Source: Altererythrobacter sp.
GTDB lineage: Bacteria > Pseudomonadota > Alphaproteobacteria > Sphingomonadales > Sphingomonadaceae
Assembly: GCA_016793865.1 (NCBI GenBank)
Contig: JAEULJ010000001.1
Coordinates: 639,496 to 703,495, forward strand
Direction: 5' to 3'
DNA length: 64,000 bases
This document shows positions 34,660-44,300 of this stretch, one piece after another. The notes below the pieces were generated by a model. That model saw only the letters and a list, made by a program, of their open reading frames with translations. It had not been told where the DNA came from and did not search any database. The translations under genes and the position numbers were made by a program. The stretch's first letter is position 1; the number at the start of each line of letters is the position of its first letter.

Positions 34660-35292
34660 GTGCCTGACGATCTCCTCGATCAGCCCCTCGCGGAGGATCG
34701 CAGCGCGCTTCCCGACCGCGACCCCATCGCCCTGTTCGGAAACTGGCTCGCCGAGGCGCTGGCGAGCGAGCCGAACGATGGCAATGCGATGGCTCTAGCG
34801 ACCGCCACCCCGGACGGATGGCCTTCGGTTCGGATGGTGCTGCTCAAGAACCACGGCCCCGATGGCTTCGTGTTCTACACCAATGCCGCAAGCCGCAAGG
34901 GAGGCGAAATCCGCGCCAATCCGCGCGCGGCGCTGCTGTTCCACTGGAAAAGCCTGCGCCGGCAGGTACGGATCGAAGGGGCGCTGAGCGAAGTCAGCGC
35001 GGCCGAGGCCGACGCCTACTTCCGTTCGCGGCCACGCGTTTCGCAGCTCGGCTCGGCGGCTTCGGACCAGTCGCGGCCGCTGGCGGATCGCACCATTTAT
35101 CTGGAGCGGGTGGCCGCGCTCGCCGCCGGTCACCCCGATGGCGACATCCCTCGCCCCCCCCACTGGACCGGCTTCCGGCTCGATCCGCTGGCGATCGAGT
35201 TCTGGCTCGACCGGCCCGGGCGGCTGCACGACCGCCGCCGCTTCACCCGGATCGCGGGCGGTGGCTGGGACAGCACGCTGCTCTATCCGTGA
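34660..35292 (+). CDS. pdxH: Pyridoxamine/pyridoxine 5'-phosphate oxidase
   Basis: 210 residues. This FMN enzyme makes pyridoxal 5'-phosphate. Motifs include NAMALATATPDGWPSVRMVLLK (split by FMN contacts), FYTNAASRKGGEI, HWKSLRRQVRIEGA, SQLGSAASDQS and the C-terminal FWLDRPGRLHDRRRF. The GTG at 34660 has AAGG about 9 nt upstream and gives normal length. A run of eight C (35154-35161) lies in the coding region but the frame remains intact. The PhzF gene follows after 25 bp. Confidence 0.96.
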   Translation: MPDDLLDQPLAEDRSALPDRDPIALFGNWLAEALASEPNDGNAMALATATPDGWPSVRMVLLKNHGPDGFVFYTNAASRKGGEIRANPRAALLFHWKSLRRQVRIEGALSEVSAAEADAYFRSRPRVSQLGSAASDQSRPLADRTIYLERVAALAAGHPDGDIPRPPHWTGFRLDPLAIEFWLDRPGRLHDRRRFTRIAGGGWDSTLLYP

Positions 35293-35317
35293 CAGGCGCG
35301 GCGGCAGGAGGAACGGC

Positions 35318-36112
35318 TTGAACATTCCCTATTGGCATGTCGATGCCTTCGCCACCCGCACCTTCGCGGGCAATCAGGCGGCGGTGATGCCGCTGGAGCA
35401 ATGGCTGCCTGACGCGACGCTACTCGCCATCGCGGCGGAGAATCTCTTCGCCGAGACGGCCTTTGTGGTGCGTGACGAGACCGGGGCGGCGGACTGGGAG
35501 CTGCGCTGGTTCACCCCGGCCGAGGAAGTTCGGCTGTGCGGCCACGCCACGCTGGCGAGCGGTCATGTCCTGCTGACGCGGGACGGTGGCAAGCGCGTGA
35601 CCTTCCGCACCCGGCTGTCGGACTTGCTGGAGGTGACGACGCAAGGTTCCGGCTATGCCGTCGCCCTGCCCGCGATCCCCACCGAGCGGGTGGAGCCGGG
35701 CGGTGCGGCGGCGCTGCTCGGTGGCTCGCCAACAGAGGTCTGGCGCAACCCCCTGGGCTATGAGGTCTTCCTTTATCCGGACGAAGCCGCGATCCGCGCG
35801 CTCGACCCGGATCTGCGCGGGTTGGCGAAGCTGGGGAACACGCTGTTCATCTGCACCGCCCCGGGCACGCGGAGCGATATCGTCAGCCGGGTGTTCGTGC
35901 CGGGCGGCGGGGTGGACGAAGACCCGGTAACCGGCGCCGCCCATGCGACGCTCGCCCCGTTCTGGGCTCCGCGGCTGGGCCGGGCCAGCTTCACCGCGCA
36001 TCAGGCGTCCCGGCGCGGTGGCGATCTCGCCTGCCGCCTCGATGGCGAGCGGGTGTGGCTCGAGGGCGGCTGCGTCACCGTGGTGGAAGGCCGCTTCTAC
36101 CTCGCCGGATAG
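35318..36112 (+). CDS. PhzF family isomerase/epimerase-like protein
   Basis: 264 residues with the two-lobed PhzF fold: YWHVDAFATRTFAGNQAAV at the N-terminus, the catalytic Glu in NLFAETAFV (about residue 45), CGHATLASGHVLL, and DEDPVTGAAHATLAPFW in the second lobe. The start is TTG 35318, supported by GGAG 7 nt upstream and by the conserved beginning. The family isomerises small amphiphilic substrates; the substrate here is unknown. It follows pdxH, and its end overlaps the convergent serine hydrolase by 16 nt. Confidence 0.93.
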   Translation: MNIPYWHVDAFATRTFAGNQAAVMPLEQWLPDATLLAIAAENLFAETAFVVRDETGAADWELRWFTPAEEVRLCGHATLASGHVLLTRDGGKRVTFRTRLSDLLEVTTQGSGYAVALPAIPTERVEPGGAAALLGGSPTEVWRNPLGYEVFLYPDEAAIRALDPDLRGLAKLGNTLFICTAPGTRSDIVSRVFVPGGGVDEDPVTGAAHATLAPFWAPRLGRASFTAHQASRRGGDLACRLDGERVWLEGGCVTVVEGRFYLAG

Positions 36113-37233
36113 AGCGCGAGCAGATCGGCCAGCCTCGGCATCAGCGCCTGTCGCTGGGGCCCGTCCGAATGACCGAGCCGTACGACGGTCAGCCCCTGCG
36201 TGGGCGAGACCAGCACATATTGCCCCATGTGGCCGATCAGGGCGAACAGCGAGTGTGGCGCGCGATCTGGGAACAGCGGGCTTTCGCCCTGACCCGCGGC
36301 AACCGGCCGGTTGAGCCAAGTCTGGAAGCCATATTGCGGGCTCCTAGGACTGGGCGTCACCATCTGCTCGACCCACTGGCGCGGTACCAGCTGTGTGCCC
36401 CTGTAGGCGCCCTTGTTCCGCAAGAGCTCGCCGATCCGCGCGTAATCGCGCGCCGTGGCGTGCATCAGGCTGCCGCCGATCAGCGTGCCCGAGGCATCGA
36501 ACTCCGGCACCACGCTGCGCATCCCCAGCGGCTCGAACAGGCGCGCATGGAGATAATCGGCCACCGCGGCCCGGCGGGTTTCGGGGTCGCTGCTGCCGTC
36601 GGTCAGAACCCGGGCGGCGATGTCCGCCAGGATCACCGTGGTGTTGCTGGAATATTCGAAGCGCGCGCCCGGCTCCGTCTCCAGCGGCTGCTCCTCGGCC
36701 CATTTCGCCATATTGTCGCGCCCGTCGAGGAACAGCATCCGCACCTCGCTGCTCTGCGCCGGCACCGGACCGGCCTCGGTATGGTCGAGGCCCGCACGCA
36801 TCTGGAGCAGATGGCGCAGCGTTATCCCGGCGCGCGGGTCTCCGGGCCGCTGCCACAACGGGATCGGGGCCGGATCGTCGAGCGCGAGACGGCCATCGGC
36901 CACCAGCATCCCGATCATCACCGCCGTGATCGTCTTGGCCATCGACCAGCTCACGAAGCGGGTATCCCGGCTGTAACCCGCGCCATAGCGTTCCGCGGCG
37001 ATGCGGCCACCGGACATCACCACAAGCGCGCGGGTTTCCCCCACGCCCGCATCGGCGAAAAGCGTGTCGACGGCGCGGGCCAATTCCTCGCGCGGGGCGC
37101 CCGGATCGCCCGTAACCGCCGAAAGCGCCTGTGGGCTCAGCGGCGGCGGTTCGCTCGACTGGGGGGCACCACAGCCGGCAAGGCTTGAGGCCAGCGCCAG
37201 CGCAAGGGTAAGAGGGCGGAGCGGAACTGCCAT
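36097..37233 (-). CDS. Serine hydrolase, class C beta-lactamase fold (lipoprotein)
   Basis: About 378 residues. A lipoprotein signal (ALASSLAGC, Cys near residue 20) is followed by a beta-lactamase-related domain with the SxxK nucleophile in SWSMAKTITAV (about 97-107), the Tyr motif in YSSN, and GHMGQY near the C-terminal end. This resembles 6-aminohexanoate-dimer-hydrolase-like esterases or peptidases rather than true lactamases. ATG 37233 is preferred over 37239 because GAGGGG lies 6 nt upstream. It is divergent from the 117-residue gene at 37263, 29 bp apart. Confidence 0.92.
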   Translation of the reverse strand: MAVPLRPLTLALALASSLAGCGAPQSSEPPPLSPQALSAVTGDPGAPREELARAVDTLFADAGVGETRALVVMSGGRIAAERYGAGYSRDTRFVSWSMAKTITAVMIGMLVADGRLALDDPAPIPLWQRPGDPRAGITLRHLLQMRAGLDHTEAGPVPAQSSEVRMLFLDGRDNMAKWAEEQPLETEPGARFEYSSNTTVILADIAARVLTDGSSDPETRRAAVADYLHARLFEPLGMRSVVPEFDASGTLIGGSLMHATARDYARIGELLRNKGAYRGTQLVPRQWVEQMVTPSPRSPQYGFQTWLNRPVAAGQGESPLFPDRAPHSLFALIGHMGQYVLVSPTQGLTVVRLGHSDGPQRQALMPRLADLLALYPAR

Positions 37234-37262
37234 CCGCATCCCCTCGCACGGAGATTTCGAGC

Positions 37263-37616
37263 TTGGCAAATGCAAAATCCCGGCGCCGGTCGCGGGTCGT
37301 GCTGATCGTGCTGCTGCTGGCCGTGCTGGCACTAGCGGCGCTGTGGGTCTCGCCATGGGGGGAACGCCTGCGCGGCGACGCCGTGGCCGGCAGCGCCTAT
37401 GGCGCGCGCGTGGCCTGCTCGTGCCGCTTCGTGGCGGGGCGGAGCATGGAGGACTGCCGCAAGGACAAGCTCGCCGGAATGGGGATGATCTCGCTGTCGG
37501 AAGATGCCGAGACCAGGAGCGTGACGGCCGGCGTGCCGCTGATCGCGCGCGAGACGGCGCGCTTCCGCAACGGCTATGGCTGCGTGCTCGAGGAACGGGG
37601 CGCCAGGGGCGACTGA
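37263..37616 (+). CDS. Small cysteine-containing membrane-anchored protein, unknown function
   Basis: 117 residues from a TTG start with GGAG about 9 nt upstream. A basic N-terminus and one membrane helix (about 11-30) are followed by a short periplasmic domain with four cysteines (ACSCRF, EDCRKD, GYGCVL), probably disulfide-bonded. It is divergent from the serine hydrolase with a 29-bp shared start region and converges on mnmA (8 bp). I recognise no family; conservation next to serine hydrolases would be the test of a joint role. Confidence 0.75.
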   Translation: MANAKSRRRSRVVLIVLLLAVLALAALWVSPWGERLRGDAVAGSAYGARVACSCRFVAGRSMEDCRKDKLAGMGMISLSEDAETRSVTAGVPLIARETARFRNGYGCVLEERGARGD

Positions 37617-37624
37617 GGAGGCCT

Positions 37625-38827
37625 TCAGAGCGGCGGCGGGGGTATCTGCGCAAATATCCCGGCGCGCTCGGTGTCGGCGATCCAGCCGCCGCCCACCACC
37701 CGCTCGCCCGCATAGAGCACCGCCGCCTGGCCCGGCGCGACGCCGAATTCGGGCTGCGCGAAGCGGATCGTCACCGGCGCGCCATCGCCCAGCGGGCCTT
37801 CGAGGGTAACCGGCACCGGCCTGGCCAGGCTTCGCACCCGCGCCGTCAGCGTGGTGGAGGGCAAGGGGCCGATGCGGTTGGTTTCGATCAGGCGCGCCGA
37901 TGCGACCGCCAGCATCCGCTTCGGCCCCACCAGAACCCGCGCCCCCGGGGCGTCCACGCCCACCACATAGAGCGGCTCCGGCTGCCCGCCGATCTCCAGC
38001 CCGCGCCGCTGCCCCACGGTGAAGTGGATGATGCCCCTGTGCTCGCCCAGCCGCTCGCCCGTTTCCGCGTGCACGATATCGCCGGGGCGGGCGCTCTCGG
38101 GGCGCAGCGCGCGCACGATCCGGGCATAGTCGCCGTCGGGGACGAAGCAGATGTCCTGGCTGTCGGGCTTGGCGGCGTTTCGCAGGCCCGCCGCCTCCGC
38201 AAGCTGGCGCACCTCCGGCTTGGGCAGCCCACCCAGCGGGAAACGCAGGAAGGCGAGTTGGTCCTCGGTGGTGTTGGCGAGAAAATAGGACTGGTCGCGC
38301 GCCGGATCGAGCGCGCGGTGAAGCTCCGGCCCGGCGCTCCCCACCACCCGGCGGACATAATGCCCGGTGGCGAGGCAATCGGCCCCCAGATCGCGCGCCA
38401 TGCGCAACAGATCGGTGAACTTGGGCCCCATATTGCAGCGGATGCAGGGGACCGGGGTGCGCCCTGCCGCATAATCGTCCGCGAACTGCTCCACCACCTC
38501 CTCGCGAAAGGCGCTTTCATGGTCGAACACGTAATGCGCCATGCCCAGTCCGTCGGCCACCGCCCGCGCGTCGCGAATGTCGTCGCCGGCGCAGCAGGCG
38601 CCCTTGCGCCCCGAGGCCGCGCCGTAATCGTAGAGCTGGAGGGTAATGCCGATCGCCTCCGCTCCGCTCGCCGCGGCCAGCGCCGCGACCACCGAGCTGT
38701 CGACCCCGCCCGACATGGCGACGACGATGCGGCACTCGGGCGCGGGGCGCGGAAGGTCGAACAGCGCGGCGGCCGCCAGCGCGTCGCCCGGTCCGCCCGG
38801 CCGGGTCAGGAGGGGAGCGTCCGCCAT
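37625..38827 (-). CDS. mnmA: tRNA-specific 2-thiouridylase MnmA
   Basis: About 400 residues. It adds sulfur to uridine 34 of Lys, Glu and Gln tRNAs. The PP-loop SGGVDSS (about 35-41), the first catalytic Cys in IRCNMGPKF and the second Cys in [13 protein letters not shown] are all visible, together with [13 protein letters not shown] in the C-terminal beta-barrel. ATG 38827 leaves about 30 residues before the PP-loop, typical of this order. It is divergent from the small ORF and sciP, with 115 bp between starts. Confidence 0.96.
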   Translation of the reverse strand: MADAPLLTRPGGPGDALAAAALFDLPRPAPECRIVVAMSGGVDSSVVAALAAASGAEAIGITLQLYDYGAASGRKGACCAGDDIRDARAVADGLGMAHYVFDHESAFREEVVEQFADDYAAGRTPVPCIRCNMGPKFTDLLRMARDLGADCLATGHYVRRVVGSAGPELHRALDPARDQSYFLANTTEDQLAFLRFPLGGLPKPEVRQLAEAAGLRNAAKPDSQDICFVPDGDYARIVRALRPESARPGDIVHAETGERLGEHRGIIHFTVGQRRGLEIGGQPEPLYVVGVDAPGARVLVGPKRMLAVASARLIETNRIGPLPSTTLTARVRSLARPVPVTLEGPLGDGAPVTIRFAQPEFGVAPGQAAVLYAGERVVGGGWIADTERAGIFAQIPPPPL

Positions 38828-38942
38828 GCGCGCGCCCATAGCCCCGCCCGCGCGCTAAGGCCAGCCGGCCCCCCTTGGTCGCGGTCAACATGGCCGGAAT
38901 CGAACCGCCGGATGCTTCACACAGTGTTTACCACACGCCCTT

Positions 38943-39251
38943 ATGAGCGGTGGGATGTTCGAGGGCCCACTCCCCGCCGCGCGCCCAGCCGGCAGCGATG
39001 AATCGCCGATCCTGCGGCAGTTGCGCTGGACGGATCTGGTCGCGCGCATCGCCGCCACGCGCGACATGCGATCGGCGGGTCCCATGGCGATCGACGAACC
39101 GAACGCCAGCTTCGCCGCATTCCATCGCGACGACGAGCAACAAGGTGAAGGTGCCGTTAACCGTGATGCTTTAAGCCATGGCAAATTGGCGCGGCTAGTT
39201 GGACGGGAAGCCGCGAATTCTTCGGGCGACGGCGACCGAGAGACACAATGA
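38943..39251 (+). CDS. Small conserved-looking ORF coupled to sciP
   Basis: 102 residues (98 if started at ATG 38955). Its stop overlaps the sciP start as ATGA, so translation would be coupled. The middle reads like a short helical protein (LRQLRWTDLVARIAATRDMR), and the C-terminal half carries EGAVNRDALSHGK, a pattern I recall from short proteins upstream of SciP in related genomes (memory, unchecked). The antisense frame is also open, which is common at this GC content. No signal peptide, membrane helix or enzyme motif is visible. Without this ORF the mnmA-sciP gap would be 420 bp. Confidence 0.6.
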   Translation: MSGGMFEGPLPAARPAGSDESPILRQLRWTDLVARIAATRDMRSAGPMAIDEPNASFAAFHRDDEQQGEGAVNRDALSHGKLARLVGREAANSSGDGDRETQ

Positions 39252-39547
39252 TCGAGAACCAGCAGATTCGGCCGGCGCAGGTCATCGGCCCTCTGGGCGA
39301 AGCCTTGACCCTGGCCGACCTCCCGCCACCCAACACCCGCCGATGGGTGGTGCGCCGCAAGGCCGAGGTCGTGGCGGCGGTAAACGGCGGGCTGCTCAGC
39401 ATCGACGAGGTGCTGGAGCGCTACGGCCTGACTCTGGAGGAGTTCGCCTCCTGGCAACGCGCCGTCGATCGCTCCGGAATGCAGGGGCTGCGCGTCACCC
39501 GAATCCAGCACTACCGCGACCTATACGAGCGCCAGCTCAAGTACTGA
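39248..39547 (+). CDS. sciP: CtrA inhibitor SciP (DUF1153 family)
   Basis: 99 residues, the exact family size. A helix-turn-helix fills most of the protein: RRWVVRRKAEVVAAVNGG, LSIDEVLERYGLTLEEF and SWQRAVDRSGMQGLRVTRIQ. In Caulobacter SciP binds CtrA and blocks activation of its promoters in G1 cells. The gene overlaps the preceding small ORF by 4 nt. A GTTAACC lies 92 nt before its ATG, but inside that ORF. Confidence 0.96.
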   Translation: MIENQQIRPAQVIGPLGEALTLADLPPPNTRRWVVRRKAEVVAAVNGGLLSIDEVLERYGLTLEEFASWQRAVDRSGMQGLRVTRIQHYRDLYERQLKY

Positions 39548-39565
39548 TCCCGCCAGCCTGCGGGA
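39548..39565 (+). terminator. Weak hairpin after sciP
   Basis: TCCCGC (39548-39553) pairs with GCGGGA (39560-39565) around a 6-nt loop immediately after the sciP stop. There is no T-run, so efficient intrinsic termination is doubtful. It may instead separate sciP from the glsB-like promoter region. Confidence 0.3.
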
Positions 39566-39612
39566 ACTTCTTGCCCTGCCACGCGATTTCGTGTCATCCC
39601 CGTTCACCTTGG

Positions 39613-39638
39613 GGAACCGCCTCCGACCGTCGCCCGTT
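39613..39638 (+). promoter_or_regulatory. EcfG general-stress sigma promoter for the GlsB-like gene
   Basis: GGAAC at 39613-39617 and CGTTT starting at 39635, with a 17-nt spacer, match the EcfG consensus GGAAC-N16/17-CGTT exactly. The predicted start site is about 35 nt before the ATG at 39682, which has AGGAGGAG as ribosome site. The downstream product is a stress-type protein, consistent with general stress control. Confidence 0.7.
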
Positions 39639-39681
39639 TCTGGGTACCGGGATAAAGGGCGGCAAACAGGAGGAGTGTGAC

Positions 39682-39948
39682 ATGGGCTGGATTATCGCAA
39701 TCATCGTGGGCGGCGTTGCGGGCTGGCTTGCAAGCCTGGTCATGGCGCGTGACGCGTCGATGGGCATTTTTCTGAACATCGTGGTCGGCATTATCGGCGC
39801 GGTGGTCGGCAATCTTCTCGCCGGGCCGCTGTTCGGTATCGACACCACCATCCAGACGTTCAACCTTCCGGGCTTCCTCGTCGCCATCGTGGGCGCGATC
39901 GTCCTGCTCGGCATCGTGAACCTGGTACAGCGCGGTCGCGTTCGCTAG
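39682..39948 (+). CDS. GlsB/YeaQ/YmgE family stress-response membrane protein
   Basis: 88 residues with three membrane helices: MGWIIAIIVGGVAGWLASLV, then GIFLNIVVGIIGAVVGNLLA, then LVAIVGAIVLLGIVNLV. This is the transglycosylase-associated (Gly-rich) family; members accumulate under stress and their molecular role is unknown. It has a strong ribosome site (AGGAGGAG), an EcfG-type promoter upstream, and a perfect intrinsic terminator downstream, so it is a self-contained single-gene unit. Confidence 0.95.
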   Translation: MGWIIAIIVGGVAGWLASLVMARDASMGIFLNIVVGIIGAVVGNLLAGPLFGIDTTIQTFNLPGFLVAIVGAIVLLGIVNLVQRGRVR

Positions 39949-39974
39949 AACGGGATTGCCCGCAGAAAGTGGAG

Positions 39975-40001
39975 AAGGGCGGCCGTTGCGCCGCCCTTTT
40001 T
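39975..40001 (+). terminator. Intrinsic (Rho-independent) terminator of the GlsB-like gene
   Basis: Perfect 9-bp stem: AAGGGCGGC (39975-39983) with GCCGCCCTT (39990-39998), a 6-nt loop, and a run of five T (39997-40001). It begins 26 nt after the stop codon. The clearest terminator in the window. Confidence 0.9.
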
Positions 40002-40171
40002 CGTTCCGCGTCATTTATTCCCGCAATGTTGCTTGTCCGCCACGATCATTCCCCGGTCGAGTGACCGATTGCTCTTGGAATGACGGAAGGCTAGTGCCGC
40101 CTGATGGTTGCCGCCTGTCCCGCTGAGCTGCGGGCCACGGGCGGACAGAGTTTTCCGGGGCGGCACGAGAC

Positions 40172-41356
40172 ATGAACTACGAGACCTCCGTTACCGCGGA
40201 TCAGCAGGACGCCCTGCGCGGACATCCGGACTCCGACGAATCGCCGCGCTCGCGCCGGAAGTGGATTATCGCGGGCATCGCGGTGCTTCTGGCGGCGATC
40301 GGCGCATATTTCTTCTTCGTACGGAGCGGCGCGGAAGCGACCCCGTCGGCGGCGGACTCGCAGCTTCCGGTTGTCACGGTCATTGCTCCGGGACGCGCCA
40401 CGATCGAAGGCACGATCTCGGCCACCGGAACGATCGCCGCGCGGCGCGAAATCCCCGTGGGCGTGGTCGGCGAAGGCGGTCGTGTCGTTTCGGTGACCGT
40501 GGACCAGGGTAGCTGGGTGCGCCAGGGCCAGGTGCTGGTGGCCATCGACCGATCGGTCCAGAACCAGCAGGCGAGCGGCGCGGCGGCGCAGGTCGGCGTC
40601 GCCAGGGCCGACGCCAATCTCGCCCAGGCCAATCTCGATCGCGCGCTCAAGCTCGTCGATCGCGGCTTCATCTCCAAGGCCGATGTCGATCGCCTTACCG
40701 CCACCCGCGACGGCGCCGTCGCCCGGATGCGGGTGGCCGAAGCTTCGCTGCGCGAGCTTCAGGCGCGCAACGCCCGGCTGAACATCGTCGCCCCCACCTC
40801 CGGCCTCATCCTCACTCGCGCGGTCGAACCGGGGCAGACGGTCGGAGCGGGATCGCAAGCCCTTCTGACCATGGCGCTCGACGGCCAGCTGGAACTGCTG
40901 GCCAGGCTGGGCGAGGAGGATCTCGCCAAGATCGCGGTGGGCACCCCGGTCACGGTCACTCCGGTGGGCATGGACCGCAGCTTTGCCGGCCAGGTGTGGC
41001 AGATCCAGCCGACAATCGACCCGCAGACGCGCCAGGGCACGGCCCGCGTGGCGCTCGCCTACGCCGCCGGCCTCAGGCCAGGCGGCTTTGCCAGCGCTGT
41101 GATCAACTCCGGCACCGTGGTCGCGCCCGTTCTTCCCGAAAGCGCCATCATGTCCGATGGCAAGGGCAACTACGTCTATATTCTGGACGCCGGCGACAAG
41201 GTGGTCCGCCGCGACGTGACCACCGGGCTCGTCAGCGAGCGCGGCATTGCGATCATCGGGGGGTTGAGCGGCCAGGAGCGCGTGGTGCTGCGCGCGGGCG
41301 GCTTCCTCAACCCGGGCGAGAAGGTGAAGCCGAAGCTTGGCAAGATCGAGCGGTAA
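40172..41356 (+). CDS. RND efflux periplasmic adaptor (membrane fusion protein)
   Basis: 394 residues. A membrane anchor (about 30-50, IIAGIAVLLAAIGAYFFFV) is followed by the HlyD-type split lipoyl domain (GRVVSVTVDQGSWVRQGQVL, about 105-125), a helical hairpin (about 130-200), the second half (LNIVAPTSGLILTRAVEPGQ) and a beta-barrel. It links the inner-membrane pump to an outer-membrane channel, and the adjacent permease gene is 7 bp downstream. No TolC-like gene is present here, so the channel must be encoded elsewhere. Confidence 0.94.
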   Translation: MNYETSVTADQQDALRGHPDSDESPRSRRKWIIAGIAVLLAAIGAYFFFVRSGAEATPSAADSQLPVVTVIAPGRATIEGTISATGTIAARREIPVGVVGEGGRVVSVTVDQGSWVRQGQVLVAIDRSVQNQQASGAAAQVGVARADANLAQANLDRALKLVDRGFISKADVDRLTATRDGAVARMRVAEASLRELQARNARLNIVAPTSGLILTRAVEPGQTVGAGSQALLTMALDGQLELLARLGEEDLAKIAVGTPVTVTPVGMDRSFAGQVWQIQPTIDPQTRQGTARVALAYAAGLRPGGFASAVINSGTVVAPVLPESAIMSDGKGNYVYILDAGDKVVRRDVTTGLVSERGIAIIGGLSGQERVVLRAGGFLNPGEKVKPKLGKIER

Positions 41357-41363
41357 TCACACG

Positions 41364-44300
41364 ATGAGCCTGCGTAACATCTCCGCCTGGTCGATCCGGA
41401 ACCCCATCATACCGATGGTCCTGTTCACGGGCCTCCTGTTCGCGGGTTTCCTCAGCTTCATGCGGATGAGCGTCCAGAACGACCCGGACATCGAGTTCGG
41501 CGTCGTCGTGGCCTCGATCTCGCAGCCCGGGGCCGCGCCAAGCGAGATCTACACGCAGATCACCGAAAAGGTGGAAAGCGCGATCTCCTCGGTGGAGGGG
41601 GTGGACGTCATCTCAAGCACGGCGTCGGAAGGCAGTTCGACGACGACGATCAACTTCGAGATCGGCGAGGACATCAATGTCGCCGTCAACGAGGTGAAGG
41701 CAGCGGTCGACCAGATCCGCGGCGACCTTCCCGAGGGCATCCTCGAGCCTCGGGTGTTCAAGGTGAACACATCGAGCAACGATATCGTCAACTTCGCGGT
41801 GACTGCCGACGACATGACGATGGAGCAGCTGAGCTGGTTTACTGACGATGTGGTGACCAAGCGGCTGATGGCGGTGCCCGGCGTCGGCGCGGCCTCGCGG
41901 CGTGGTGGGGTGGACCGCGAGATTCGCGTGACCCTCGATCCTGCACGAATGCAGGCGCTTGGAGTCACGGCGGCGCAGATCAACATCGCGCTGCGCCAGA
42001 CCAATGTGGACGCCGGCGGCGGTCAGGCGGAAATCGCGGGTTCGCGCCAGTCCGTCCGCGTGCTTGGCAACGCCACCAGCGCCTATCAGCTCGGCCAGCA
42101 GCAGATCGCGCTGGGCGGCGGGCGGACGGTCAAGCTCAGCGATGTCGCCAATGTTACCGACGGGGCGAGCGAAATCCGCAACATCGCCAAGGTCGATGGT
42201 CGTCCGGTGGTCACTTTCGGCATCCAGCGCGCACGCGGGGAATCGGACGTCGATGTCTACGACGCTTCGCTGAAAGCGCTGGACGAGATCAAGGCCCAGA
42301 ATCCCGGCATCGGCTTCACCGAGCTGTTCAACTCCGTCACCTACACCAAGGATCAATACGAAAGCTCGATGGCGGCCATGATCGAGGGCGCGATCCTGGC
42401 GGTTGTCGTGGTCTTCTTCTTCCTGCGCGACTGGCGCGCGACCATCATCTCGGCCATCGCCATCCCTCTGTCCGCCATTCCGACGTTTTGGTTCATGGAC
42501 ATGCTCGGCTTCAGCCTCAACGGCATGAGCCTGCTTGCGCTCGGCCTTGTCGCGGGCGTGTTGGTCGACGACGCGATCGTGGAGATCGAGAACATCGTGC
42601 GCCACATGCGAATGGGCAAGACCGCCTACCAGGCGAGCATCGACGCGGCGGACGAGATCGGCATCGCGGTGGTGGCGACCACCTTCTCGATCGCCGCGGT
42701 GTTCCTGCCCGTCGGGCTGATGCCGGGCGTCGCGGGCCAGTTCTTCAAGAACTTCGGACTGACGGTCGTGGCGGCGGTGCTGATGAGCCTGGCGGTGGCG
42801 CGCATGATCACGCCGCTGATGGCCGCCTATTTCATGCGCGAGCATGGCGAGGAACCGCATGCGGACGGGCCGTGGATGCAGCGCTACACACGCGTCCTGA
42901 GGTGGTCGATCGACCGCAGCAAGGCGGTAGCCTATCGCGAACGCACCATCCGCGAGCGCGGCCGGGTCGGCATTCTGCGCCGGATCAAGGCGCGTTTCCT
43001 CGATCATCGCATCTGGATCATGGGCGTTGGGCTCGCGTCCTTCGTGCTCACCATCGTGATGTTCGTCGTCACGCCCATGCAGTTTTTCCCGAACACCAAC
43101 CTAGATTTCAGCATGGTCCGCATCGAGATGGTGCCGGGCACCACGTTGAAGCAGACCGAGGAGGTGTCGGACCGCGTCGCCGCGCTGCTGGCCGAGGAGC
43201 AGGAGGTCGAGACGATCCTCCAGCGCGTAGGCGAGGGCAGCGGCTCGATGTATGTCACCCTCCGCGACGACCGGGTCCGCAAGAGCCAGCAGTTCGAGCG
43301 CGAGGTGGTGGGCAAGTTCCAGCAGATCCCGGATGCGCGGGTCAACTTCCAGCAAATGCAGCAGGGCCCTCCGGGAGGCTCCGGCCGGGATATCTCGGTG
43401 ATGCTGTCGGGCAGCGATCCGGCCTTGCTGGATCGTACCGCGCTGCAGCTCGTCGAGGAGATGAAGGGGCTCGCCTCCGTTCGTCTGCCCCGGGTGGAGG
43501 CCGATCTTCAGCGACCGGAGCTCATCATCACCCCCCGGACCGACCTCGCCGCGTCGCTGGGTGTGACCACGGCCGCCTTGAGCCAGGCCATACGCGTCGC
43601 CACCATCGGCGAGATCGATCAGAACGCGGCAAAGTTCTCGCTGTCCGACCGGCAGGTGCCGATCCGCGTGATGCTGCCCGAGCAGTCTCGCAGCAGCCTC
43701 TCGACCATCCAGAACCTTCCGGTGCCGACAGCCGCGGGTGGATCGGTGCCGCTATCGCGCGTGGCGGATATTCGCTTCGGCGCCGGCCCGACCTCGATCC
43801 AGAGCTATGACCGGATGCGGCGGGTCTATATCGGTGCGGATCTCGCACCCAAGATCGATCTGGCCGTCGCCAATGAGCAGATCGCGAAGCTTCCGCTGAT
43901 GAACAACCTGCCCCCCGGGGTCAGCAACACCAAGGCGGGGTCCGAGCGCTTTCTGGACGAGCTGATGCGCGACTTCGGCATTGCGCTCGCCACGGGCATC
44001 CTGTCGGTCTTCGCGGTTCTGGTGCTGCTCTATCGCCGGCTGATGAGCCCGCTGGTCAACATGGGCTCGCTGTTACTGGCGCCTCTGGGCGGACTCCTCG
44101 CCTTGAAACTCCTGGGTCAGCCGATCTCCCTGCCGGTGTTCATCGGCATCCTCATGCTGTTCGGAATCGTGGCCAAGAACTCCATTCTTCTGGTCGATTT
44201 CGCGCTCGAGGAAATGGACCGCGGCAAGACCCGCTTCGAAGCGATCGTCGAGGCCGGGCAGAAGCGCGCCCAGCCGATCGTGATGACCACGGTGGCGATG

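Noticed and set aside
39156-39174. GTTAACC...TTTAA resembling a CtrA box before sciP
   Set aside because: The TTAA halves are 10 nt apart rather than 7, and the site lies inside a probable coding ORF. Kept only as a weak half-site.
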